DNA of 64,000 nucleotides, taken from Flavobacterium marginilacus. GTDB taxonomy: Bacteria > Bacteroidota > Bacteroidia > Flavobacteriales > Flavobacteriaceae. The notes under the pieces are model-generated. The model saw only the letters and a list, made by a program, of their open reading frames with translations. It made no database searches and was not told where the DNA came from. Shown here piece by piece: positions 7,686 through 15,645 of this stretch. Position 1 is the stretch's first letter. Every line of letters begins with the position of its first letter. A program made the position numbers and the translations under genes. The stretch lies in contig NZ_CP113975.1 of NCBI RefSeq assembly GCF_026870155.1, positions 4,650,001 to 4,714,000 on the forward strand, given 5' to 3'.

Positions 7686-9020
7686 TTAATTAGATTTTGG
7701 CTCTTTTGCAAACAATAAAAGAAAAGTGGTACCAACATTTATTTCAGATGAAATTTCAATCGCAATATGGTGGAATTGAGCAATACTTTCAACAATTGCA
7801 AGCCCTAAACCCTGCCCTTCCTGATCTGTGCTCACTCTGGTAAATCGCTTAAAAACATTCTGCTGCTGTTTTTCATTCATTCCAATTCCTGAGTCAGATA
7901 TTGATATAAAATATTTTCCATCCAAAAACCCATCAGCAATTTCAATTGTACCCAATGGCTTATTGTATTTGATGGCATTTACAATCAGATTATAAAAAAG
8001 AATATGCATTAAGGTTCTATTTCCTTTAAAATTAAAATGATGCTGTAGTTTTTTATCAAAAGACAATTCTTTATCATCAATTCTATCCTGTAAATCGCTT
8101 ACCAAATCAGTAATTATTGCATCAAAATCAATCACTTCATTCGCTTCATACTGATTGTTTTCGATTTTTGAAATCAGTAGCAGATTAGCAATTATCTTTT
8201 TCAACAAATCCAATGTGCTTAATGAACTCACAATTTTGTCCACGGCACCATCATTCAAAGACTCGTTTTGAAGCAGATTCTCAAATTTGTTTTTCAATAA
8301 TGCAATCGGAGTCAGCAGTTCATGAGAAACATTGCCTATAAACTGTTTTTCTTTCTTAAACAATTCACTGATTCTATCCATCATTTGGTTTAAAACCGTA
8401 TCCAATTCCTGAAAATCCGTAGAATGTGTTTTTATCGGGGTGTGATCAAAAGCCTCGGGTTCGTTGACATGACGGATTTTAGTATCAATAATTTTATAAA
8501 AAGGCTTTAATAAATATTCGATATAAAAAGTATCAGCCACAAAAGTAATCACAACAATAACAATCAAAACCATTATAAAGAAAAGCCTAATTACGAAAGT
8601 CAGGTCATTAATTTCACTCAAACTGTTCCCTATTTCTAACAGATAATTTTCGTTTTCATACTTAAAATAATACTGAAGAATTCTATAGTCGTTGCTTTCT
8701 TCTTCAATAATTCTTGGTTCAGTAACAAAAAGCGTCTGATTTATTTTACCAGCGGAAGGCATTCTGGAAAGCACAAGAAACTCGCTGTGTAAAGTCGAAA
8801 AACTAGCATATGTTTCAGAAGTATCATTCCGAACTATGAAATCATTTATTTCCTCCTTATCTAAATGGTCAATGAATTTCTGCTTTTTCTCCAGCAGACT
8901 TTTATTAATATGATTGTAAACCACTTTTTCGACTAAGACAGGAAGCATCAGCCACAAAACCAATATCAGCAGTAAACGTGATAATGCATTAAAAATAGCC
9001 AGCTGATGTTTGATTTTCAT
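7686..9020 (-). CDS. Sensor histidine kinase of an OmpR-type pair
   Basis: A 444-residue membrane kinase. Two transmembrane segments (about 12-32 and 143-165) enclose a periplasmic sensor of about 110 residues with no recognised fold. Then come a linker, the H-box FIGNVSHELLTPIALL (phospho-His near residue 235), N-box NLIVNAIKYN, G1 box DSGIGM and G2 box GQGLGLAI. The response regulator lies 187 bases upstream on the same strand; that gap holds a repeat, so cotranscription is likely but not certain. The flanking small exported proteins are the obvious candidate targets or ligands. Confidence 0.9.
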   Translation of the reverse strand: MKIKHQLAIFNALSRLLLILVLWLMLPVLVEKVVYNHINKSLLEKKQKFIDHLDKEEINDFIVRNDTSETYASFSTLHSEFLVLSRMPSAGKINQTLFVTEPRIIEEESNDYRILQYYFKYENENYLLEIGNSLSEINDLTFVIRLFFIMVLIVIVVITFVADTFYIEYLLKPFYKIIDTKIRHVNEPEAFDHTPIKTHSTDFQELDTVLNQMMDRISELFKKEKQFIGNVSHELLTPIALLKNKFENLLQNESLNDGAVDKIVSSLSTLDLLKKIIANLLLISKIENNQYEANEVIDFDAIITDLVSDLQDRIDDKELSFDKKLQHHFNFKGNRTLMHILFYNLIVNAIKYNKPLGTIEIADGFLDGKYFISISDSGIGMNEKQQQNVFKRFTRVSTDQEGQGLGLAIVESIAQFHHIAIEISSEINVGTTFLLLFAKEPKSN

Positions 9021-9092
9021 ACTTTAATAATTATGAGTTTCAGTTTTACATAAAGCTTATTGCTCAATGTCATTAAATTAAACTTAATTTCT

Positions 9093-9158
9093 TCTCGCAA
9101 AGACGCGAAGTCGCAAAGTTAGGATCAGATTTCTTTGCGTCTTAGCGTCTTTGCGAGA
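9093..9158. repeat. GCAAAGACGC-type interspersed inverted repeat
   Basis: Arms at 9093-9118 (TCTCGCAAAGACGCGAAG...) and 9133-9158 (...TTAGCGTCTTTGCGAGA) form an imperfect 26-bp inverted repeat. Related sequences occur at 29349-29430 and, as a fragment, near 44333-44367. It separates the regulator from the kinase gene. Confidence 0.65.
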
Positions 9159-9207
9159 TCTATCCTTTTACAAACTCTAGTAAGAAATCCTTAAGCCTAA
9201 AGCCAAT

Positions 9208-9882
9208 TTAGACATTAATTCTATAACCAACATTTCTAACCGTTTCAAACCACTCAATTTTACTGTGCTTATCCAATTTCTTTCTAAGATTCCGAACATG
9301 AACATCAATAAAATTAGAATCCGAATTCACCTCCAGAATATCTCCCCAAATATGTTCAGTCAACTGCAGACGGGTTATAACCCGATTTTTATTCAAAACC
9401 AAATACTGAAAAATATCAAATTCCTTTTTGGTGAGATTAATTGGAATTTCGGCATAACTTACCTTGTAATCCTGCAGTTTCAGACTAAAACCATGAACAT
9501 CCAGCTGATTCACCGTGTACCCGTGCATTCTGCGGATAATCGCAAACAAACGCGCACCCAATTCGGTCAAAGCAAAAGGTTTTGTCAAATAATCATCCGC
9601 ACCAAGCTGTAATCCGTTTATGCGGTCTTCCAGTTCGCCTTGGGCAGTAATGATAATTACCGCAGCTTTAGACTCGGTTTTCCGAATCTCTTTCAAAATA
9701 TCAAAACCGCTTCCGTCTGGCAGACCCAAATCCAAAAGCATAATATCATAATCGTTGCTGTTGATTTCTTCCAAAGCCTCTTCGCAATTCTTCGAAACTT
9801 TACAGATATAACCACTTCCCGAAAGATATTCTTTCACCTCTACAGCCAACTCGGGATTATCTTCAACAATTAGAATTTTCAT
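9208..9882 (-). CDS. OmpR/PhoB-family response regulator
   Basis: 224 residues from ATG 9882 (MKILIVEDN). The receiver domain has the acidic pair at E7/D8, phosphoacceptor D51 (MLLDLGLPDG), and the DDYLTKPF lysine near residue 101. The C-terminal half is a winged-helix DNA-binding domain (LTKKEFDIFQYL ... FIDVHVRNLRKKL ... FETVRNVGYRI). This class binds 11-bp-spaced direct repeats; such repeats precede both neighbouring small-protein genes. A terminator at 9942-9967 separates it from the upstream small-protein gene, so it has its own start; no clear -7 box was found. Confidence 0.92.
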   Translation of the reverse strand: MKILIVEDNPELAVEVKEYLSGSGYICKVSKNCEEALEEINSNDYDIMLLDLGLPDGSGFDILKEIRKTESKAAVIIITAQGELEDRINGLQLGADDYLTKPFALTELGARLFAIIRRMHGYTVNQLDVHGFSLKLQDYKVSYAEIPINLTKKEFDIFQYLVLNKNRVITRLQLTEHIWGDILEVNSDSNFIDVHVRNLRKKLDKHSKIEWFETVRNVGYRINV

Positions 9883-9941
9883 AACAAAGCACAATTTACA
9901 ACCATATTCTTTTAAAAATTTGATGTATCTAAAATACAAAA

Positions 9942-9967
9942 AAGCCAGTAAATGACTCTACTGACTT
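9942..9967 (-). terminator. Terminator of the second small exported protein gene
   Basis: Minus strand AAGTCAGTA-GAGTCATT-TACTGGCTT followed by TTTTTG; nine pairs, one of them G-T. It isolates the gene at 10032-10223 from the response regulator. Confidence 0.7.
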
Positions 9968-10031
9968 TGATAAAACAATTAACCCTTTTCTTTTGCTCCC
10001 ATCCTCAATGCAGGCAAAACAAAAACATCAA

Positions 10032-10223
10032 TTATTTTTTTGCATTAGAACTTGAGGCTTCGGGTGCTGCCATTTTTTGCTCTTTTTTAGCTTTGTTGTG
10101 TTTGTGGTGTTTTTTTGTTGTGATCTCCTTTGCCGAAGCTGCTTTTACATCTTTTGCAGGGAATGCCTGAACCATTGCACTTGTTCCTAAAACTGCTACT
10201 AATAACATCAATAAATTTCTCAT
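10032..10223 (-). CDS. Small exported Lys/Ala/His-rich protein (Asr-like composition), paralogue 2
   Basis: A 63-residue product with signal peptide MRNLLMLLVAVLGTSAMVQA and a basic, low-complexity mature part containing KKHHKHNKAKKEQK. It matches the 65-residue protein at 7381-7578 in signal peptide, length and Lys/Ala character, but is richer in His. The promoter has the same CTTCAT repeats at the same distance from the -7 box. The mature part should be disordered and highly basic, suited to proton or anion buffering or to binding an acidic surface; these are inferences. It has its own terminator. Confidence 0.75.
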   Translation of the reverse strand: MRNLLMLLVAVLGTSAMVQAFPAKDVKAASAKEITTKKHHKHNKAKKEQKMAAPEASSSNAKK

Positions 10224-10263
10224 GATTTCTAAAATTTAAATTATTAATTTTTTATTTATAGGT

Positions 10264-10298
10264 CAAATGTATAACCGCAAAATGAAGACAAAATGAAG
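10264..10298 (-). promoter_or_regulatory. Promoter with CTTCAT direct repeats, copy 2
   Basis: Minus strand: CTTCAT (10298-10293), five bases, CTTCAT (10287-10282), ten bases, TACATTTG (10271-10264). Spacing is identical to copy 1, and both continue with TTTGACCTATAA. The spacers between the shared blocks differ, which points to conserved function rather than recent duplication. Confidence 0.7.
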
Positions 10299-10370
10299 AT
10301 TTATCTTTCTCAAAAAGTTTAACTTTCCCTTAACGGATTTCGCTTTTCCTAATTTTTTTTTTGGAGCAGA

Positions 10371-10465
10371 ACATTAGGTATTCTTATCAGCATTGTTCCC
10401 GCTCTCCGCTACAATCTTGTGTGCCGAACCCCGGCACACAAGGATTTTCACTGCGATCGGGGCTC
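10371..10465. repeat. Structured intergenic repeat with 11-bp hairpin
   Basis: Perfect stem CTTGTGTGCCG (10416-10426), loop AACCC, CGGCACACAAG (10432-10442), set between CCGCTCTCCGCTACAAT and GGATTTTCACTGCGATCGGG. It resembles interspersed elements common in Flavobacterium intergenic DNA (recalled, not searched). No coding frame is evident. Confidence 0.6.
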
Positions 10466-10525
10466 AAAAGACAACATTTTGTTTTTATAAGACCAGCTAT
10501 TACGACCATGAATTCCCCTCACTGT

Positions 10526-10631
10526 TTGTCATTCCGAGGCACGAGGAATCTCCATTAGAAGCTCGACAAAGATTGTGATACTTTTGATTGCGGAGTTACT
10601 TACGGAGATTCCTCGTGCCTCGGAATGACAA
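10526..10631. repeat. Perfect 28-bp inverted repeat (REP-like)
   Basis: Arm 10526-10553 (TTGTCATTCCGAGGCACGAG...) is the exact reverse complement of 10604-10631, around a 50-base spacer. It lies between a minus-strand promoter and polA, and is clearly more GC-rich than its surroundings. Confidence 0.75.
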
Positions 10632-10725
10632 TATTGCGCAAACTTCAATACTTTCAATTATAATTTTCAGCAACAAATTCGTTTTTAAAAGGCAATTCCC
10701 TATTTTTACAGACTAAATTTTTTTT

Positions 10726-13563
10726 ATGTCAACCCAAAAACGTCTTTACCTTCTCGATGCTTACGCCTTAATATTTCGTGGTTATTTTGCCTTTATCAAA
10801 AACCCAAGAATCAATTCAAAAGGAATGGATACTTCGGCCATTATGGGGTTTATGAATGCCCTGATGGATGTAATCAAACGCGAAAAACCAGATCATTTAG
10901 CCGTAGCTTTTGACAAAGGCGGAAGCACTTACCGCTACGAAATGTATCAGGAATACAAGGCAAACCGTGACGAAACTCCCGAAGCTATCAAAATCGCAGT
11001 TCCTTACATTCAGGAATTATTAAAAGCAATGCACATTCCTATTATAGAAGTCCCTGGTTTCGAAGCCGATGATTTAATAGGAACCATAGCAAAACAGGCT
11101 GAAAAAGAAAACTACCAAGTGTATATGGTAACTCCTGATAAGGATTTTGCACAATTGGTTTCCGAAAATATTTTCATGTACAAGCCTGCTAGAATGGGTA
11201 ACGATATCGAAATTTGGGGAATTCCGGAAGTATTGGCCAAATTTGAAATCGAGCGTCCCGAACAAGTAATTGATTTTCTCGGAATGATGGGCGACGCGGC
11301 CGATAATATTCCAGGCCTGCCGGGTGTTGGAGAAAAAACAGCCAAAAAATTCTTGGCCGAATATGGTTCCATGGAAAATCTTTTGGCCAACACGCATCAA
11401 TTAAAAGGAGCGATAAAAGAAAAAATCGAAGCCAATGCCGAATTGGGATTATTGTCTAAAAAACTAGCGACTATCCTGCTCGACTGCCCTGTAACTTTCA
11501 ACGAAACAGAGTATGAATTATCCAAACCCGATGTTGAAAAAACCGATGCGCTGTTTCAGGAACTGGAATTTCGCCAGATGAAGGCACAATTTGACAAATT
11601 GTACAATTTGGCGATTGAAGAAGAAAGCACAAGTCCTGAAACACCAGCTGCCAAAAAAGCGCCGGCAAAAAAATCCAACGAAGAACAATTTGATTTATTC
11701 GGTTTTTCTGAGGAAGAAACTGGTGAAGCACAACACAGTTCATTCTACGCAACTCTTGAAAATACCGAACATTTTTACCAGATTATTCAAGGCGATTTTG
11801 CTGTAAAATTGCTTCTGCAAAATTTACTTCAGCAGACTTCCGTATGTTTCGATACCGAAACTACAGGAATTGATGCCTTAAATGCCGAATTAGTCGGGAT
11901 GTCATTCTCCTATGAAAAAGGAAAAGCTTTTTATGTTCCGTTTCCGGAAGACAGAGAAGAAGCTCAGACTTTGGCCGATAAATTCAAGCCTTTTTTCGAA
12001 AACGAAGCCATCGAAAAAATTGGCCAGAACGTAAAATACGATTTAAAGATTCTTTCGAATTATGGTGTTCAGATAAAAGGAAAGTTATTCGACACGATGA
12101 TTGCACATTATCTGATCAATCCTGATATGCGTCATAACATGGATGTTTTATCAGAAACGTATTTGAAATATTCGCCAAAATCGATTGAAGATTTAATTGG
12201 TAAAAAAGGAAAAGGGCAAAAAACAATGCGCGAAGTACCATTGGAAGACATCAAAGAATACGCTGCCGAAGATGCTGACATCACCTATCAATTAAAGCAG
12301 AATTTCAGCCCGATTCTAGATAAAGCCGAAACCAAAAAACTTTTTGACGAAATCGAAATTCCATTGATTCCTGTTTTGGCTGCAATGGAACTGGAGGGAA
12401 TTAATCTTGACGTTCCTTTCTTAAAATCAATGTCAATTGACATAGCTGCCGAAAGCAATGCTTTGGAACAAAAAATATATGAAACCGCCGGCGAAAAATT
12501 CAATCTGGCTTCGCCAAAACAATTAGGCGACATTTTATTCGATAAATTAAAAATTGGCGGAGCCAAACAAAAAAAAACCAAAACAGGCCAATACGCAACC
12601 GGCGAAGAAGTTTTGTCGTATTTAGCAAATGACAATGAAATTGTCCGCGATATTCTCGAATGGCGCCAAATGGTGAAACTGCAAAGCACTTATATTGATG
12701 CACTGCCTAATCAGGTTGATTCTAAAACAGGCCGTGTCCACACCGATTATATGCAGACAGTTGCTGCAACAGGACGTTTGAGTTCCAATAATCCAAACTT
12801 ACAAAACATTCCAATCCGTACCGAAAGAGGCCGATTGATCCGAAAAGCGTTTATCGCCAGAGATGAAAATTACACTTTGGTTTCTGCGGATTACTCACAG
12901 ATAGAATTACGCATCATTGCTGCTTTATCCGGTGAAGAAAACATGATTGCTGCTTTTCAAAACAACGAAGACATTCACCGAAGTACGGCCGCCAAAGTAT
13001 TCAGCGTTCCTTTGGAAGAAGTAACCAAAGAACAAAGAAGCAATGCCAAAACCGTGAATTTCGGAATTATCTATGGGGTTTCTGCTTTTGGATTAAGTAA
13101 TCAGACTTCGCTTTCGCGAAAAGAAAGTGCCGAACTGATTGATGCCTATTATGCTACTTATCCAAAACTGAAATCATACATGTCGAATCAGGTGGATTTT
13201 GCAAGAGAAAATGGGTATGTGCAGACGGTTTTAGGAAGAAGACGTTATTTAAAAGACATTAATTCTGCTAATATGATGGTGAAAAGCGGTGCCGAACGAA
13301 ATGCCGTTAATGCACCGATTCAGGGTTCTGCCGCAGATATCATCAAAATTGCAATGATCAATATTCATAAAAAATTAGTTTCTGAAAACTGGAAATCAAA
13401 AATGTTACTGCAGGTACATGATGAGCTTGTGTTCGATGTTCACAACTCAGAACTCGAAAAAATCCAGCCGATGATTAAGCATGAAATGGAAAACGCCTTT
13501 AAAATGGATGTGCCACTGGATGTTGAAATTGGATTGGGTAAAAACTGGCTGGAAGCGCACTAG
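10726..13563 (+). CDS. polA: DNA polymerase I
   Basis: 945 residues, the normal size. An N-terminal 5'-3' exonuclease domain (about 1-295, with DAYALIFRGYF and GDAADNIPGLPGVGEKTA) is followed by a 3'-5' exonuclease domain and the family A polymerase. The proofreading site looks intact: DTETTG, NVKYDLK and YAAEDAD. Polymerase motifs A (SADYSQIELRI), B (RSNAKTVNFGIIYG) and C (QVHDELVF) are complete. It fills gaps and removes primers in replication and repair. It is a lone gene preceded by 500 bases of repeats and followed by a strong terminator. Confidence 0.97.
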   Translation: MSTQKRLYLLDAYALIFRGYFAFIKNPRINSKGMDTSAIMGFMNALMDVIKREKPDHLAVAFDKGGSTYRYEMYQEYKANRDETPEAIKIAVPYIQELLKAMHIPIIEVPGFEADDLIGTIAKQAEKENYQVYMVTPDKDFAQLVSENIFMYKPARMGNDIEIWGIPEVLAKFEIERPEQVIDFLGMMGDAADNIPGLPGVGEKTAKKFLAEYGSMENLLANTHQLKGAIKEKIEANAELGLLSKKLATILLDCPVTFNETEYELSKPDVEKTDALFQELEFRQMKAQFDKLYNLAIEEESTSPETPAAKKAPAKKSNEEQFDLFGFSEEETGEAQHSSFYATLENTEHFYQIIQGDFAVKLLLQNLLQQTSVCFDTETTGIDALNAELVGMSFSYEKGKAFYVPFPEDREEAQTLADKFKPFFENEAIEKIGQNVKYDLKILSNYGVQIKGKLFDTMIAHYLINPDMRHNMDVLSETYLKYSPKSIEDLIGKKGKGQKTMREVPLEDIKEYAAEDADITYQLKQNFSPILDKAETKKLFDEIEIPLIPVLAAMELEGINLDVPFLKSMSIDIAAESNALEQKIYETAGEKFNLASPKQLGDILFDKLKIGGAKQKKTKTGQYATGEEVLSYLANDNEIVRDILEWRQMVKLQSTYIDALPNQVDSKTGRVHTDYMQTVAATGRLSSNNPNLQNIPIRTERGRLIRKAFIARDENYTLVSADYSQIELRIIAALSGEENMIAAFQNNEDIHRSTAAKVFSVPLEEVTKEQRSNAKTVNFGIIYGVSAFGLSNQTSLSRKESAELIDAYYATYPKLKSYMSNQVDFARENGYVQTVLGRRRYLKDINSANMMVKSGAERNAVNAPIQGSAADIIKIAMINIHKKLVSENWKSKMLLQVHDELVFDVHNSELEKIQPMIKHEMENAFKMDVPLDVEIGLGKNWLEAH

Positions 13564-13605
13564 AAAAAGTAAGCAGAAAGCAGTTTTAAGTAATCAGAAA
13601 AAAAT

Positions 13606-13657
13606 AAAAAGAGCAGAAATCGTTAGGTAAATAACCGTATCGATTTCTGCTCTTTTT
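13606..13657 (+). terminator. Terminator of polA
   Basis: Perfect 17-bp stem (13606-13622 with 13641-13657; core GAGCAGAAATCG) around an 18-base loop, ending in TTTTT. Confidence 0.85.
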
Positions 13658-13721
13658 ATTTCTACTGCATTGAGATTATCAATTTTCTAGCCGAAATTTT
13701 TGTTGCTATTAAAGCGGGTTT

Positions 13722-13851
13722 AGTACTAAATTAAGCCCATTCCTCGGATTTTCCACTTGGGCGAACTGACGAAGCAAATCATCCAAATACAAGACCATTT
13801 TTAAATTAAGCCTGTTGGCAAATCAGTTGTATTACCTGTTACCCGCAGTGA
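13722..13851 (-). repeat. Cassette-associated repeat, copy 1
   Basis: Directly after the stop codon of the gene at 13852-14313. Read on the minus strand it shares with copy 2 the ordered blocks GATTTG, CTTAATTT, AAAATGGT-TTGTATTTGG and GGCTTAATTTA. Just before the gene on the plus strand it ends in GTTACCCGCAGTG, which is roughly inverted to CACTTCTAGTAAC at 14344. Confidence 0.55.
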
Positions 13852-14313
13852 TTATTTCTTGATAAACTCTATTGAAAGATTATTTCCCCAAGGCATAGTT
13901 TTCAATACATTTTTTTTCTGATTCGGCTCAATTTGTAGCCATAATTCACTTTTTTTAATAGAGTCAAAATCTAGAATTAGTATTGGCGAATCGATTTCTT
14001 CAATTTTCCATTTTCCTTTACCGACATTATTGTATTGTTTAGATTTATATAGAGTAAAAGTCTCGTTGTCATAGATAATGAGAATATCTTTTTCTTTTCC
14101 GAGATTGTAGTTACCTACGATTTTATTTTCCAAATTTAGATGAAATATAGAAACTAGTACAAGATGAATCAATGGAAGTGCAAGAAAACCTAGTCCTATA
14201 TAAAGTGTTTTATTTGTATTACCAATTCTAATTTTGAAAATACCACTAACAGTTAATATTGTACCTATTAAAGGGCTGATTATGTAAAGTGGGAATATCC
14301 AAAGTGCTTCCAT
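13852..14313 (-). CDS. Unrecognised membrane protein
   Basis: 153 residues. Two hydrophobic helices fill the first 65 residues (ALWIFPLYIISPLIGTI and LGFLALPLIHLVLVSI). The rest is a soluble region with alternating strands (DILIIYDNETFTLYKS, GKWKIEEIDSPILILDF), probably outside the membrane. No family was recognised. It lies between two copies of a repeat on the same strand as the next unrecognised gene, so the pair looks like acquired cassette material rather than core genome. Confidence 0.55.
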   Translation of the reverse strand: MEALWIFPLYIISPLIGTILTVSGIFKIRIGNTNKTLYIGLGFLALPLIHLVLVSIFHLNLENKIVGNYNLGKEKDILIIYDNETFTLYKSKQYNNVGKGKWKIEEIDSPILILDFDSIKKSELWLQIEPNQKKNVLKTMPWGNNLSIEFIKK

Positions 14314-14341
14314 ATTTTATCATAGTATTTTTTGGCTTGTA

Positions 14342-14474
14342 TCACTTCTAGTAACATGCTCAACAACAATGTATTAGCAATTAAATTAAGCCTTATTTTT
14401 GGATTCGCCAAAAGATCCCAAATACAAAACCATTTTCAAATTAAGTCAATTGCCCAAATCTTTTGTAGCAAGTT
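14342..14474 (-). repeat. Cassette-associated repeat, copy 2
   Basis: Directly after the stop codon of the gene at 14475-15107. Shared ordered blocks with copy 1 include AAAATGGT(T/C)TTGTATTTGG and GGCTTAATTTA. The far end, CACTTCTAGTAAC (14344-14356, plus strand), is a partial inverted match to the end of copy 1. Confidence 0.55.
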
Positions 14475-15107
14475 TTATAGGTTGTTTTTCTTTCTGTAAT
14501 CTATAACACCTTTAATTGCCAATATACCGAATTTTTGATATCCTTCTATTAATCCATATTTTTTTATTAAGTAATCTTCTGGCATTTTAATCATTTCTTC
14601 AACAGCTTTCATAAACTTAGCATTTTTTTTTGATTCACTTTTTATTAAGCCATAGCTATCAGTTAATCCTCCATCTACGAGATATTTTTTACCGTTTATA
14701 AAAGTTATTGTTTTTCGACGAACCCTATTTGAGCCATAGATTTTACTTCTAACATAAACTGCATCATTTTCAAAATTCAATAATTCAGTTTTTGTTTCGA
14801 TTAACTTGATTTTTGTTCCTGATAAATAAGCTAAACCAAATTTGTTAGCTTCGGACATTTTTGTTTGATCAAGTTCTGGAATAGAAACATAAATTGTGTC
14901 TTGAACTTTATGGTAAATACCGCTTAGAGCTATTCTGCCACACATATGCCTCATAACATTTTGAATGGTTACAATACTATCGTTTTCGAATTTGATTATG
15001 TGGGCAGTTCTCGTAGAGTTAGAAAATGATTTGTAAGAATCATTCTTTGTCTGCGAGCTTACAAAAATTGAAATCAGTAAAACAAATATTAAGATGATAT
15101 TTTTCAT
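14475..15107 (-). CDS. Unrecognised exported protein
   Basis: 210 residues with a clear signal peptide (MKNIILIFVLLISIFVSSQ, cleavage before or at Gln19). The mature part is Lys/Ile-rich with strands such as HIIKFENDSIVTIQNVM and RKTITFINGKKYLVDGG, and a helical C-terminus. No lipobox cysteine and no known domain were recognised. It is followed by the same type of repeat as its neighbour at 13852-14313. The real start is the ATG at 15107, which gives a proper signal peptide. Confidence 0.6.
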   Translation of the reverse strand: MKNIILIFVLLISIFVSSQTKNDSYKSFSNSTRTAHIIKFENDSIVTIQNVMRHMCGRIALSGIYHKVQDTIYVSIPELDQTKMSEANKFGLAYLSGTKIKLIETKTELLNFENDAVYVRSKIYGSNRVRRKTITFINGKKYLVDGGLTDSYGLIKSESKKNAKFMKAVEEMIKMPEDYLIKKYGLIEGYQKFGILAIKGVIDYRKKNNL

Positions 15108-15460
15108 GTAATTGATTTAAAAAGCTGCCAACTAGTTTATATACGCTACAAACCTTTACATATACACCCCAAATTGGATAAATCAACGAAAGTTTGTCTC
15201 GTTTTATTCTTTTCTCAAATATAGAAATTTAAAATTACAAACCTGCAAACGTAATTTTCTTCATTTAAGCTGTTTTTACACTCCGCCAGTAAAATAGGCA
15301 TTCGAAGAAATTATAGTCTTCAGTGCGCATGATGCGAACTACCGCGTCCCTATTATAAGCTTCGAACAAACTGCCGTCTTTTTCGAATCAGCTTTTAAAA
15401 CCTTTATAATGAATTATTCAGAATTTATTCGGTAATAGCAAACTTAATTTTATAGCAAAG
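15108..15460. other. Gene-free stretch
   Basis: About 350 bases without a supportable gene. It contains short imperfect palindromes but no promoter, RNA or element that can be named. Confidence 0.5.
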
Positions 15461-15585
15461 CTATTTTTTGCTTAGTAATCCAATGGCATAATAATTCCCA
15501 TCGGCGATTACAAAACAAACAGTGTTATTGGCCATAAAAGGCGAAGAAACAATAGAACCCAATTTATAAACTGATTCATGAATTA
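15461..15585 (-). pseudogene. C-terminal remnant of a beta-propeller-like protein
   Basis: The minus strand reads IHESVYKLGSIVSSPFMANN and then TVCFVIADGNYYAIGLLSKK to a stop at 15463-15461, with a stop codon immediately upstream of this stretch. The pattern SIVSSPF..NNTVCFVIADGNYYAIG resembles one blade of a PQQ-type beta-propeller. Nothing else of the gene is present, so this is a decayed tail, probably left by a rearrangement next to the cassette-like genes. Confidence 0.5.
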
Positions 15586-15645
15586 CCTACAGCCGTTTCT
15601 AAAAAAACAGCATAAAAAAACCATTCAATACGAATGGCTCTTTTA

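Noticed and set aside
12288..12689. 133-codon antisense frame inside polA
   Set aside because: Shadow of the conserved polymerase reading frame.
13836..14356. Classical integron attC sites around the orphan gene at 13852-14313
   Set aside because: The flanking inverted ends do not match RYYYAAC / GTTRRRY and no integrase gene lies in the window; reported only as cassette-like.
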